NCBI GenBank assembly: GCA_016185275.1
Contig: JACPNX010000036.1
Coordinates: forward strand, 62,001-126,000
DNA length: 64,000 nt
Reading direction: 5' to 3'
Source of the DNA: Actinomycetota bacterium
Lineage (GTDB): Bacteria; Actinomycetota; Acidimicrobiia; Acidimicrobiales; Iamiaceae
Position 1 is the first letter of the stretch, and each line of letters opens with the position of its first letter. Position numbers and translations under genes: made by a program. The notes under the pieces were generated by a model, which was given only the letters and a program-made list of their open reading frames with translations, made no database searches and was not told the DNA's origin. Shown piece by piece: positions 6,557 through 17,328 of the stretch.

Positions 6557-8569
6557 GTGAGCCACACGGCGACCTGCGAACGCGACGACCACCATCACGA
6601 CGCCGGGCCGGCGGCCGTGACGCCGTTGCGCTCTCCATCGCCCGTGCAAGCCCAAGCGCTCGCCGTACCTCAGGTGGACAGTCGCCACGGCCTCGTCGCG
6701 CTGCCCGAGGTGCGTTGGGCCGCCGCGGCGACGGCGCTATTCCTGGTCGCGGCCGGCGCTGGCGCCCTGGGTGCCCCGGCGGTCCTCGTCGGGGCGGCCT
6801 ACGTCGCGTGCTACGCGAGCGGCGGTTGGGGGCCGGCGCGCGAGGGTCTTCGAGCGCTGCGCCACCGGACGCTCGACGTCGACCTCCTCATGATCGTTGC
6901 CGCGCTGGGAGCTGCGGCCATCGGCCAGACGTTCGACGGCGCCCTGCTGATCGTGATCTTCGCGACGTCCGGGGCGCTGGAGTCGGCGGCGACCAAGCGC
7001 ACGCGTGACAGCGTCCGCGGCCTGCTGGCCCTCGCTCCCGAGCAAGCCAGCCGGCTGCGAGGCGACGGCACCGAGGAGATCGTGGCCGCACAGCAGCTCG
7101 TGGTGGCAGACGTCATCGTCGTCCGCCCGGGCGAGCGCGTCGGCGCCGACGGCGTCGTGGTCGGCGGGGCCAGCGAGGTCGACGAGGCCACCATCACGGG
7201 CGAGGCGATGCCCGTCGCCAAGGAGCCCGGCGACGGCGTCTTCGCCGGCACGCTCAACGGCACGGGGATGCTGCGGGTGCGGGTGGAGCGGGCGGCCGCC
7301 GACTCGGTCGTCGCTCGCATCGTCGCGCTTGTCGAGGCGGCCAGTGCCACCAAGGCCCGCACGCAGCTGTTCATCGAGAAGGTGGAGCAGCGGTACTCGG
7401 TGGCGGTGGTGGCCGCCACGGTTGGCGTCTTCGCCGTCCCGTTCGCCTTCGGCGCCGCGCTGCAGCCGACGCTCCTGCGGGCGATGACGTTCATGATCGT
7501 CGCCTCGCCGTGCGCAGTGGTGCTGGCGACGATGCCGCCGCTGCTGTCGGCCATCGCCAACGCCGGTCGCCACGGCGTGCTGGTGAAGAGCGCGGTGGTC
7601 ATGGAGCGCCTGTCTTCCGTGGACGTCGTCGCTTTCGACAAGACCGGCACCCTCACCGAGGGCACCCCGCGGGTCGCCGCCGTCGAGCCGATCGGCGACC
7701 GCTTCGACGCCGACGAGCTGTTGAGCCTGGCTGCGGGAGCGGAAGGGCCGAGCGAGCACCCGCTGGCCCGGGCCGTGACCGCAGCGGCACGCGACCGCGG
7801 CGTGGAGCCGCCGGCGGCCGAGGACTTCTCCTCGCAACCCGGGCGGGGCGTGGCGGCCGTGGTGGCCGGTCACCGGGTCGAGGTCGGCCAGGGTGCGCTC
7901 CGGGACGGTCTCGAGGGGCGGGACGAGGCTCGCCGGCGGCTGGCCCTCGTCGATGCGCGAGGTCACACCGCCGTGCTCGTCGCGGTCGACGGGCGCGCCG
8001 CGGGCGTCCTCGCCCTGGCCGACCGCTCTCGCCCCCCAGCGCGCGCCTCGGTCGATGGGCTGCGTAAGGCCACCGGCCGCGTACCCGTGCTGCTGACGGG
8101 CGACGGCCACGGTCCCGCCGGCCGCCTGGCTGCCGAGGTGGGCATCGACGACGTGCGGGCCGGCCTGCTGCCCGGGGGAAAGGTCGACGCCGTGCGAGAG
8201 CTCCAGGCCGCGGGTCGGCGGGTCCTGTTCGTCGGCGACGGCGTCAACGACGCACCGGCCCTGGCTGCGGCGGACCTCGGGGCGGCGATGCACGGCGCCG
8301 ACCTGGCCCTGGAGACCGCCGACCTGGTGCTGGTGGGCGACGACCTCATCGCGGTGCCGGCCATCATCGGTCTGTCTCGCCGCGCCCGCCGCGTCGTGGC
8401 CCAGAACCTGGTGTTCGCGGGAACGGCGATCCTCGCGCTCGTGACCCTCGACCTCGTCGGCCGCCTGCCCCTGCCGTTGGGCGTCGCCGGCCACGAAGGG
8501 TCGACCGTGCTGGTGGGGCTCAACGGCCTGCGCCTGCTGGCGCACCGGGCCTGGAGCGCGCAGGACTGA
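6557..8569 (+). CDS. P1B-4-type heavy-metal ATPase
   Basis: A 670-residue P-type ATPase. The actuator has TITGEAMPV, the transmembrane metal site is SPC (Ser317-Cys319) instead of CPC, the phosphorylated Asp is Asp361 in DKTGTLTEG, the nucleotide domain has SEHPLA, and the hinge is GDGVNDAPAL. The last membrane segment has HEGST starting at His646. SPC plus HEG(G/S)T defines the P1B-4 group, linked to Co, Fe, Ni or Zn export. There is no N-terminal ferredoxin-like metal domain, only a short His/Asp cluster (DDHHHD). The start is a GTG at 6557. Downstream of the ArsR-rhodanese gene by about 80 bp, so it may share its transcript. Confidence 0.92.
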   Translation: MSHTATCERDDHHHDAGPAAVTPLRSPSPVQAQALAVPQVDSRHGLVALPEVRWAAAATALFLVAAGAGALGAPAVLVGAAYVACYASGGWGPAREGLRALRHRTLDVDLLMIVAALGAAAIGQTFDGALLIVIFATSGALESAATKRTRDSVRGLLALAPEQASRLRGDGTEEIVAAQQLVVADVIVVRPGERVGADGVVVGGASEVDEATITGEAMPVAKEPGDGVFAGTLNGTGMLRVRVERAAADSVVARIVALVEAASATKARTQLFIEKVEQRYSVAVVAATVGVFAVPFAFGAALQPTLLRAMTFMIVASPCAVVLATMPPLLSAIANAGRHGVLVKSAVVMERLSSVDVVAFDKTGTLTEGTPRVAAVEPIGDRFDADELLSLAAGAEGPSEHPLARAVTAAARDRGVEPPAAEDFSSQPGRGVAAVVAGHRVEVGQGALRDGLEGRDEARRRLALVDARGHTAVLVAVDGRAAGVLALADRSRPPARASVDGLRKATGRVPVLLTGDGHGPAGRLAAEVGIDDVRAGLLPGGKVDAVRELQAAGRRVLFVGDGVNDAPALAAADLGAAMHGADLALETADLVLVGDDLIAVPAIIGLSRRARRVVAQNLVFAGTAILALVTLDLVGRLPLPLGVAGHEGSTVLVGLNGLRLLAHRAWSAQD

Positions 8570-8625
8570 ACCGCCGCGTCGACCCCCGGGCTGTCGCGCG
8601 GCGCGTTCGCGGGCGCCCCGGCACC

Positions 8626-9843
8626 GTGACGGCGCCTCGAACATCACCCCTGCGGCGTGCTCTCGGGCGGCCCGGGTTCCGGCGTCTCTTCGCGGCCCAG
8701 ATGATCTCGCGATGGGGCGACACCTTCAACAGCGTGGCTCTCGTCGTGCTCGTCTACCGCCTCACCGGCTCGGGCGTGAAGGTCGCGGGGACGGTGGTGT
8801 TCGAGATCGCACCGGTCATCCTCTTCGGCTTCATGGCCGGCGCAGTGGCCGACCGCCACCCCCGCCGGCGGGTCATGGTGGCGGCGGACCTCGGTCGTGC
8901 CGCCGTCGCCCTCCTCCTCGTCGCCGTGCCGGGCCGGCTCGGCGTCGTCTACTTCGCCGCGTTCGCGCTGTCGGCGCTGAGCGTGTTCTTCAATCCGGCC
9001 GCGTCGAGCGTCGTGCCCAGCCTGGTTGACGCCGACGACGTCGTCGGCGCCAACTCGGCCCTGTGGTCCGCAGCGGTGATCTCGCAGATCGCGCTGGCGC
9101 CGCTGGCCGGCGCGGTGGTGGCCGCCTTCGGTGCGCGGCCCGCCTTCGGGCTGAACGCGGCCAGCTTCGTGGCGTCGGCGCTCCTGCTCGGCCGCCTGCC
9201 GTTACCGGCTCGACCGGTGGCCCTCGGCTCGCGACACCTGAGCGACGTCGCCGAAGGTCTGCGCACGATCCGGTCGAGCCGGTTCCTCACCGTGCTGGCC
9301 GCGGTCCAGGGTCTGGCCGCCCTCTCCGCGGGTGCGACGTCCGCGTTGCTCGTCGTGTTGGCGGAGCGCCACCTCGGCGTCGGACCCGGCCGCTTCGGGT
9401 TGCTCATCGCCGCCATCGGCGTGGGGGCCGGCCTCGGGCCGCTGGTGCTCCAGCGCATCGTCGGCGACGTCCGCCGGCCCGCCTTCGTGTTCGGTCCCTA
9501 CCTGCTGCGGGGCGGCACCGACGTGGTGCTCGCGGCGTCGGCCAGCTTTCCTGTCGCGCTCGGCGCGCTGGCGCTGTACGGCGTCGGCACGAGCACCGGC
9601 AACGTGGCGTACAGCTCCGTGCTGCAGACCGCCGTGCCGGACCGGTTGCGCGGCCGCGTGTTCGCCTTCTACGACGTCGTGTGGCAGACCGCCAGGCTCC
9701 TCAGCATCGCGGTCGGCGGCGTGCTCGCCGACCGGCTCGGCATCGCCGCGGTCTACGGGATCGCCGGGCTGGTGCTCATCGGTGCCGGCGCGCTCGGGTT
9801 CGCCGCGGGTGGCCGGCGGTACGCGGCCGCGGCCCCGGGGTGA
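8626..9843 (+). CDS. MFS transporter (MFS_3/EntS-like)
   Basis: A 405-residue permease with about 12 hydrophobic segments. The N-terminus (FRRLFAAQMISRWGDTFN) and the loop GAVADRHPRRRVMVAADL match the MFS_3 group that includes enterobactin exporter EntS and macrolide-type efflux carriers. The start is a GTG at 8626, 56 bp after the ATPase gene on the same strand. The substrate is not predictable. It converges on the GH65 gene with 12 bp between the stops. Confidence 0.87.
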   Translation: MTAPRTSPLRRALGRPGFRRLFAAQMISRWGDTFNSVALVVLVYRLTGSGVKVAGTVVFEIAPVILFGFMAGAVADRHPRRRVMVAADLGRAAVALLLVAVPGRLGVVYFAAFALSALSVFFNPAASSVVPSLVDADDVVGANSALWSAAVISQIALAPLAGAVVAAFGARPAFGLNAASFVASALLLGRLPLPARPVALGSRHLSDVAEGLRTIRSSRFLTVLAAVQGLAALSAGATSALLVVLAERHLGVGPGRFGLLIAAIGVGAGLGPLVLQRIVGDVRRPAFVFGPYLLRGGTDVVLAASASFPVALGALALYGVGTSTGNVAYSSVLQTAVPDRLRGRVFAFYDVVWQTARLLSIAVGGVLADRLGIAAVYGIAGLVLIGAGALGFAAGGRRYAAAAPG

Positions 9844-9855
9844 GGGCCGGTCCGG

Positions 9856-12216
9856 TCAGCGGCGCCGGGCTGGCGAGCGTCGCGCCGGGGCCCGGCCCGC
9901 CGGTTGCGTGGGCGCGGGCGGCGCGCTGATCGGGGGGACCGGCCGCTCGACGGGCCCGTCGCGCAGCTCGACCGGCTCGCCGTGGTGCATGACGGTGAGC
10001 GGCGGCCCGGACAGCAGCTCGTAGGTGGCCACCGAGTCGGTGACGGCCACGGAGATCCGGCGCCCGCGGTAGCCCAGGCGGAACGCCAGCCGGTCGAGGG
10101 CCTGGGGGAGCCGGGGTGCGAAGCAGAGTGACGGGCAGGCGCGCATGCCGCCCAGCCCGGCGACCAGCGCGAGCCAGGCGCCGGCCAGCGAGGCCATGTG
10201 GAGGCCGTCGCGCGTGTTGTGCTCGAGGTCGTCGAGGTCCATCAGCGCGGCCTCGGCCAGGTAGTCGTAGGCCAGCTCGAGGTGGCCCACCTCGGCCGCC
10301 ATGACCGCCTGCGTGCACGCCGACAGCGACGAGTCCCGCACCGTGATTGCCTCGTAGTAGGCGAAGTTGCGAGCCTTCTGCTCGGGGGTGAAGGCGCTGC
10401 TGCGCAGCTGCATCGCCAGCACGAGGTCGGCCTGCTTCACGACCTGCTTGCGGTACAGGTCGAAGTACGGCACGTGGAGCAACAAGGGGTAGTGATCGGG
10501 CGGCGTCGCCTCGAAGTCCCACCGGTCGTGCTCGGTGAAGCCCTCGCTCTGGGGATGGACACCGAGGCGTTCGTCGTAGACGACCGTCATGGTCTCGGCA
10601 GCGCGGCACCACGCCTCGGTCTCCTCCTGCGTCACGCCGAGTGCCGCGGCGGCATCCGGGTGGCGACCCACCACTGCGGCAGCCGACTTCAGGTTCTCGG
10701 CCGCCATCAGGTTCGTGTACACGTTGTTGTCCGCGATCGCGCTGTACTCGTCAGGCCCGGTCACGCCGTCGATGCGGAAGGCGCCGTTCGCGTCGTGGTG
10801 ACCGAGGCTGTGCCAGAGCCGGGCGCTCTCGACGAGCAGCTCCACCGCGACCTCGCGCTCGAAGTCCTCGTCGCCCGTGGCGTCGAGGTAGCGGATCACC
10901 GCGTCGGCCACGTCGGCGTTGATGTGGAAGGCCGCGGTGCCCGCCGGCCAGTAGGCCGAGCACTCGTCACCGTTGATGGTGCGCCACGGGAACGCCGCGC
11001 CGGCCAGGCCGAGCTGCGCGGCCCGCGTGCGGGCGGCCGGCAACGTCGACTGCCGCCATCGGAGGGCGTCGGCCGCGGCCCGCGGCTGGGTGTAGGTCAG
11101 CACCGGCAACACGAACGTCTCCGTGTCCCAGAAGCTGTGCCCGTCGTAGCCCGGCCCCGTGAGGCCCTTGGCCGGGATCGGCCGCTGCTCGGCCCGCGCC
11201 GCGGACTGCAGGACGTGGAAGAGCGCGAAGCGCACCGCCTGCTGCACCTCGGGGTCGCCGTCCACCTCGACGTCGGCGCCGTCCCAGAACTCGTCGAGGT
11301 AGGCGCGTTGCTCGGCCAGCAACCCGTCCCACCCCGTCAGGTTGGCGGCCGCGATGGCGGCCATCACCTGGTCGTGCACCGCAGGGCGCGAGCGGTGCGC
11401 CGACCAGCCGTACGCGAGCAGCTTCACGATCCGCAGCGTCTCGCCGGCCTCGAGGCGCGTCGCGACCGTGAACCGGCTGACGTCGGGTGAGGTCATCACG
11501 TCGGCGTCGACGTCGGCCCGGCCGGGCACGTCGACGCGGTGGTCCATGGCCGCCGCGACCAGCAGCCCGCTCTGGCGGGTGCGGTGCACCATGACCGCGC
11601 CGGCGCCGTGGGCCACGTGCTCCTCGATGGCGAGGGGCGAGCCGAGCGCCGCGGCCACGCGCGGATCCTTGCTCGGCGCCGGCAGGTCCTCGTTGGCGAC
11701 CAGCTCGGACTGCACCACGAGGCGCACGGTGTCGTCGACCGGGGTGACCTCGTAGCAGATGGCCGCCACGGCGCGCTGGGTGAGCGACACCAGCCGCGTC
11801 GAGCGGACGCACACCTTGTCGCCGGCCGGGGAGGTCCACACCGCCTCGCGCTCCAGCGTGCCGGCCCGCAGGTCGAGCACCCGCTCGTGGCGCTCCAGCC
11901 GGCCGTAGCGGACGTCGAAGGGCTCGTCGTCGACGAGGAGCCGGATGAGCTTGCCGTTGGTGATGTCGATCACCGTCTGGCCCGACTCGGGATAGCCGTA
12001 GCCGGCCTCCGCGTACGGCAGCGGTCGCAGCTCGTACACGGAGTTGAGGTAGGTGCCTGGCAGGCCGTGCGGCTCGCCCTCGTCGAGGTTGCCCCGCAGC
12101 CCGATGTGACCGTTGGAGAGGGCGAACACCGACTCGCTGCGGGCGAGGCTGTCGAGGTCGAGGCGCGGCTCGCGCACGTGCCACGGTTCGACGTCATAGA
12201 GGTTGTCGCCGTTCAT
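9856..12216 (-). CDS. Glycoside hydrolase family 65 phosphorylase
   Basis: A 786-residue GH65 protein (trehalose, maltose, kojibiose or nigerose phosphorylase family). The N-terminus (SVFALSNGHIGLRGNLDEG) is the conserved entry to the beta-sandwich. The central (alpha/alpha)6 barrel has GYDGHSFWDTETFVLP, and GVTGPDEYSA near residue 488 carries the catalytic acid Glu. The C-terminal part has DGLHMASLAGAW, common to the phosphorylases, which bind phosphate there. The likely reaction is disaccharide plus phosphate to glucose plus beta-glucose-1-phosphate. The ATG at 12216 overlaps the stop of the HAD gene by 4 bp; that partner would convert the sugar phosphate onward. The Pro/Ala/Arg-rich last 30 residues look disordered. 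Confidence 0.93.
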   Translation of the reverse strand: MNGDNLYDVEPWHVREPRLDLDSLARSESVFALSNGHIGLRGNLDEGEPHGLPGTYLNSVYELRPLPYAEAGYGYPESGQTVIDITNGKLIRLLVDDEPFDVRYGRLERHERVLDLRAGTLEREAVWTSPAGDKVCVRSTRLVSLTQRAVAAICYEVTPVDDTVRLVVQSELVANEDLPAPSKDPRVAAALGSPLAIEEHVAHGAGAVMVHRTRQSGLLVAAAMDHRVDVPGRADVDADVMTSPDVSRFTVATRLEAGETLRIVKLLAYGWSAHRSRPAVHDQVMAAIAAANLTGWDGLLAEQRAYLDEFWDGADVEVDGDPEVQQAVRFALFHVLQSAARAEQRPIPAKGLTGPGYDGHSFWDTETFVLPVLTYTQPRAAADALRWRQSTLPAARTRAAQLGLAGAAFPWRTINGDECSAYWPAGTAAFHINADVADAVIRYLDATGDEDFEREVAVELLVESARLWHSLGHHDANGAFRIDGVTGPDEYSAIADNNVYTNLMAAENLKSAAAVVGRHPDAAAALGVTQEETEAWCRAAETMTVVYDERLGVHPQSEGFTEHDRWDFEATPPDHYPLLLHVPYFDLYRKQVVKQADLVLAMQLRSSAFTPEQKARNFAYYEAITVRDSSLSACTQAVMAAEVGHLELAYDYLAEAALMDLDDLEHNTRDGLHMASLAGAWLALVAGLGGMRACPSLCFAPRLPQALDRLAFRLGYRGRRISVAVTDSVATYELLSGPPLTVMHHGEPVELRDGPVERPVPPISAPPAPTQPAGRAPARRSPARRR

Positions 12217-12965
12217 CGCTGGTCCATCAGCTCCGCGAGATCGCTCACGACGACGTCCGCGCCGTGGGCCCGCAGCGCGTCGGCCTGGCCGACCCGGTCG
12301 ACGCCGACCACGATGCCGAAGTGCCCGGCCTTGCCGGCCTGCACCCCGGCCAGGGCGTCCTCGAAGACCGCGGCCTGCGCCGGCGCCAGACCCAGGGCCT
12401 CGGCCCCGGCCAGGAACGTGTCCGGCGCCGGTTTGCCCGGCAGGCCGCGCTCGTGGGCCACGACCCCGTCGATGCGCGCTTCGAACAGGTCGGTCAGGCC
12501 GGCGACCTTCAGGACCTGCGCGGTGTTGGCGCTCGACGAGACGACGGCGGTGCGCAGCCCGGCGTCGCGCGCGGCATGCAGGTAGCGGACGGAGCCGTCG
12601 TACACCTCGACGCCGTCGCGGTCGAGCAGCTCGAGCACCAGGTCGTTCTTGGCGTTGCTGATGCCCTGGATGGTGGGCGAGCCGGGCGGGTCGTCGGGCT
12701 CGCCCTCCGGCAGCGTGATCCCTCGCGACTCGAGGAAGCCGCGCGTCCCGTCGAGGCGGGGCCGACCGTCGACGTACTGGTCGTAGTCCGCCCCCGGGTC
12801 GAACGGCACGAACGGTTCGCCGCTCTCGTCGGCCCGCTTGCGGAGGAACGCGTCGAAGGTCTCCTTCCACGCCCGGGCGTGGACGGTGGCGGTTCGGGTC
12901 ACCACCCCATCGAGGTCGAACAGGCATCCGCGGACGGCTTCCGGTAGACCGAGCATGGCGGTCAC
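12213..12965 (-). CDS. Beta-phosphoglucomutase-family HAD phosphatase/mutase
   Basis: A 250-residue HAD-superfamily protein. Motif I is LFDLDGVVTRTA (nucleophile and acid Asp), motif II is VVSSSAN, the Lys is in GKPAPDTFL, and motif IV is VFEDALAGVQAG. The cap domain lies between motifs I and II. Paired with GH65 by a 4-bp overlap, it most likely isomerises beta-glucose-1-phosphate to glucose-6-phosphate, although the same family includes simple sugar phosphatases. The start is the GTG at 12965; an ATG at 12956, three codons later, is an equal alternative. Confidence 0.9.
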   Translation of the reverse strand: MTAMLGLPEAVRGCLFDLDGVVTRTATVHARAWKETFDAFLRKRADESGEPFVPFDPGADYDQYVDGRPRLDGTRGFLESRGITLPEGEPDDPPGSPTIQGISNAKNDLVLELLDRDGVEVYDGSVRYLHAARDAGLRTAVVSSSANTAQVLKVAGLTDLFEARIDGVVAHERGLPGKPAPDTFLAGAEALGLAPAQAAVFEDALAGVQAGKAGHFGIVVGVDRVGQADALRAHGADVVVSDLAELMDQR

Positions 12966-13001
12966 GATGGCACGCCGGGCGGCGCCGTGAGAGCCCGGAC
13001 G

Positions 13002-14192
13002 TCACCGCGACGGGGTGAGGCCGCTTCCTCCGAGGCGAAGTCCCCGCTCCGGCGCCGAACGGATCGACGGTCCCGAGGCAGGTTGCGGTGAGGACCGGGT
13101 CGGTGAGGACCGGGTCGTGGCGGCGACGGCGGGGCCGGTGACCTGCTGGGCCCGAACGTCGCCTTCGAGATCCTGGACGGTCACGATCCGGGCCCGCCCG
13201 CGGTGCTTGGCCGCGTAGAGGGCCACGTCGACCGACTCCATGATCCGCGCCGGGTCCGCGGGCACGTTCGGTTGGAACCGCTCCGTGGTCACGCCGGCCG
13301 AGAAGGTCCGCCCACCCGGTGTCGCCCGCTGCAGGCGCTCGATGACCTGCGCCGCGGCGGCGCCGCCGGCGCCCGGCAGCAGGAGCGCGAACTCCTCGCC
13401 TCCCCAGCGCGCGAGGACGTCGCCCTGGCGCAGCGCCTGCGACCAGCTGCGCGCCGCCTGCTCCAGGAGCGCGTCGCCCGCGCCGTGACCGTGCTGGTCG
13501 TTGTAGGCCTTGAAGTGGTCGAGATCGATCAGGGCGACCGACAACGGGCGGCCCTCGCGGGCGGCCACGGCCACGGCCCGCGGCAGCTCGTCGTCCCACG
13601 ACCGGCGGTTCGGGAGACCGGTGAGCGTGTCGCGGCCGGCCTGCGCGCGCACCTCCTCGAGGAGCCGGGCCCGCTCGGTGACGAGCCGGAAGATGACGCC
13701 GCCCACCACCGTCGCCGTCACGCCGAAGAGGCCCACGAGGCGCCATTGCGCCAGCGGGTAGCGGGGGCCGCCCACGAGCAGGATCGGCGCCGCGAGCGTG
13801 GCGCCGACGGCCACGATGGTCAGGTTGAGCTCGTGGCGGCGCCCGTAGAGGGCCTGCCACACGACGGGCAGCATGAGCAACGGCGCGTAACCGGCCGTGG
13901 CGCCACCGCCTGCGGACTCCCGCAACGCCGCCACGCCCGCGCAGAAGGCCAGCACAGGCAACAGCGGCCACCCGTCGCCGAGTCGCCCCCAGGGCACGGC
14001 CATGATCGTCGTGGCGGTGAGGGCGAAGGCGAGGGCCGCGAGCGCGAGCCACCGGACCTGGCCCGGTTCGTGCGGCGGCAGCGCCGCGAGCGCGAACGCA
14101 ACGATCACCGCCAGCAGGAACGGCAGCAGCTGGCGCCAGCGTTCCCCCGGCGACGGAGCGGCAGGCTCGGGCTCGACTGCCGTCGGCGACAT
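13002..14192 (-). CDS. Membrane-bound diguanylate cyclase (GGDEF)
   Basis: A 396-residue protein. About residues 20-165 contain six hydrophobic segments. The GGDEF domain (about 185-345) has DTLTGLPNRRSW at its start, IDLDHFKAYNDQHGH and an intact active site RWGGEEFALLLPG. RQGD nine residues before GGEEF is the RxxD inhibitory site, so product inhibition by c-di-GMP is expected. The C-terminal 50 residues are low complexity. No PAS, HAMP or response-regulator domain is seen, so the membrane segments would sense the signal. No EAL or PilZ gene is found in the window. Confidence 0.93.
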   Translation of the reverse strand: MSPTAVEPEPAAPSPGERWRQLLPFLLAVIVAFALAALPPHEPGQVRWLALAALAFALTATTIMAVPWGRLGDGWPLLPVLAFCAGVAALRESAGGGATAGYAPLLMLPVVWQALYGRRHELNLTIVAVGATLAAPILLVGGPRYPLAQWRLVGLFGVTATVVGGVIFRLVTERARLLEEVRAQAGRDTLTGLPNRRSWDDELPRAVAVAAREGRPLSVALIDLDHFKAYNDQHGHGAGDALLEQAARSWSQALRQGDVLARWGGEEFALLLPGAGGAAAAQVIERLQRATPGGRTFSAGVTTERFQPNVPADPARIMESVDVALYAAKHRGRARIVTVQDLEGDVRAQQVTGPAVAATTRSSPTRSSPQPASGPSIRSAPERGLRLGGSGLTPSR

Positions 14193-14246
14193 GATCCTCC
14201 ATCGGCGGGCTCGGCGCGATCCTGAACCCGTCGCCCCGTCCTCGCC

Positions 14247-14294
14247 GTTCTGGAGGTGTCAGCACCGCCAGGGCGGTGGCGACACCTCCAGAAC
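14247..14294. terminator. Long hairpin between katG and diguanylate cyclase gene
   Basis: GTTCTGGAGGTGTC (14247-14260) pairs perfectly with GACACCTCCAGAAC (14281-14294). Inside, CACCGCC pairs with GGCGGTG, giving a nearly continuous stem of about 21 bp with a 2-base loop and small internal mismatches. It starts 24 bp after the katG stop on the minus strand. No U-tract follows on either strand, so termination would need a stem-only mechanism; protection of the katG mRNA 3' end or a protein-binding palindrome are alternatives. Confidence 0.7.
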
Positions 14295-14317
14295 GCAGGC
14301 GGCGGACGGGGGAGCGG

Positions 14318-16660
<2,343 letters not shown>

Positions 16661-16819
16661 TCAGCGGAAGGGCGCACTTCGCGGCCGAGGCCGAGAGGCG
16701 GTCATGGCCGCTCGAGCCGGTGACGTCGGCGAGGGCCGGCACCAGCACCGTCGCGTAGCGGACAGGGGCGGGCGCACGCACGGACCAAGTGTCCCGCGTG
16801 GGTCGTGGCGCCGCCCGCG

Positions 16820-17215
16820 ATGACCGTCAAGACTGGAGAGGTGACGTCGCTGAAGGTCGTCCTCGACTGCGCCGATCCCGAAGAGCTCTCGGCGTTCTGG
16901 GCGCCGGCGCTCGGCTACGCGGTGCTCGGTTCGGTCGAGAACTACACCCTGCTCGCCCCGCCGGACGGTGCCGGTCCCCAGCTGCTCTTGCAGAAGGTGC
17001 CCGAGGGCAAGTCGGCCAAGAACCGGATGCACCTCGATCTCGACGTGGAGGACATCGAGGTGGAGGCCCAGCGGCTCGAGACGCTGGGCGCCGCCCGCCT
17101 CGACGCGACGGTCCACTCCGAGCACGGCAGCAGCTGGCTGCTCATGGCTGATCCCGAGGGCAACGAGTTCTGCGTCTGCGACAGCGGCGCGGGCGGCCCG
17201 GACGGCTCGACCTGA
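16820..17215 (+). CDS. VOC-family protein (glyoxalase-like domain)
   Basis: A 131-residue protein. The first half (SLKVVLDCADPEELSAFWAP) and the last part (WLLMADPEGNEFCVCDSG) match glyoxalase-like VOC proteins common in actinobacteria. The conserved region RMHLDLDVEDIEVEAQRLE lies between them. The start is the ATG at 16820, divergent from katG across 270 bp. The substrate is unknown. A 10-bp-stem hairpin sits 12 bp after the stop. Confidence 0.85.
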   Translation: MTVKTGEVTSLKVVLDCADPEELSAFWAPALGYAVLGSVENYTLLAPPDGAGPQLLLQKVPEGKSAKNRMHLDLDVEDIEVEAQRLETLGAARLDATVHSEHGSSWLLMADPEGNEFCVCDSGAGGPDGST

Positions 17216-17227
17216 CCGCCCAGCGCT

Positions 17228-17265
17228 CACCGCCGCCGGCGATCGGCCGGGGTGAGGCGGCGGTG
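17228..17265. terminator. Hairpin between convergent VOC and PLP-enzyme genes
   Basis: CACCGCCGCC (17228-17237) and GGCGGCGGTG (17256-17265) form a perfect 10-bp stem with an 18-base loop. It sits between two convergent stops, where a bidirectional terminator is expected. No U-tract. Confidence 0.5.
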
Positions 17266-17328
17266 CTGGACCCCCCGCCCGAGGGCCGGTCGGAGGCCAC
17301 CTTCCGGTCGCCGGTGTGTCGCGACGGG

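Noticed and set aside
14212-14224. CGGCGCGATCCTG shared with the 35-bp repeat at 788
   Set aside because: Only 13 bases match and the remainder of the unit is absent; likely chance in this composition.
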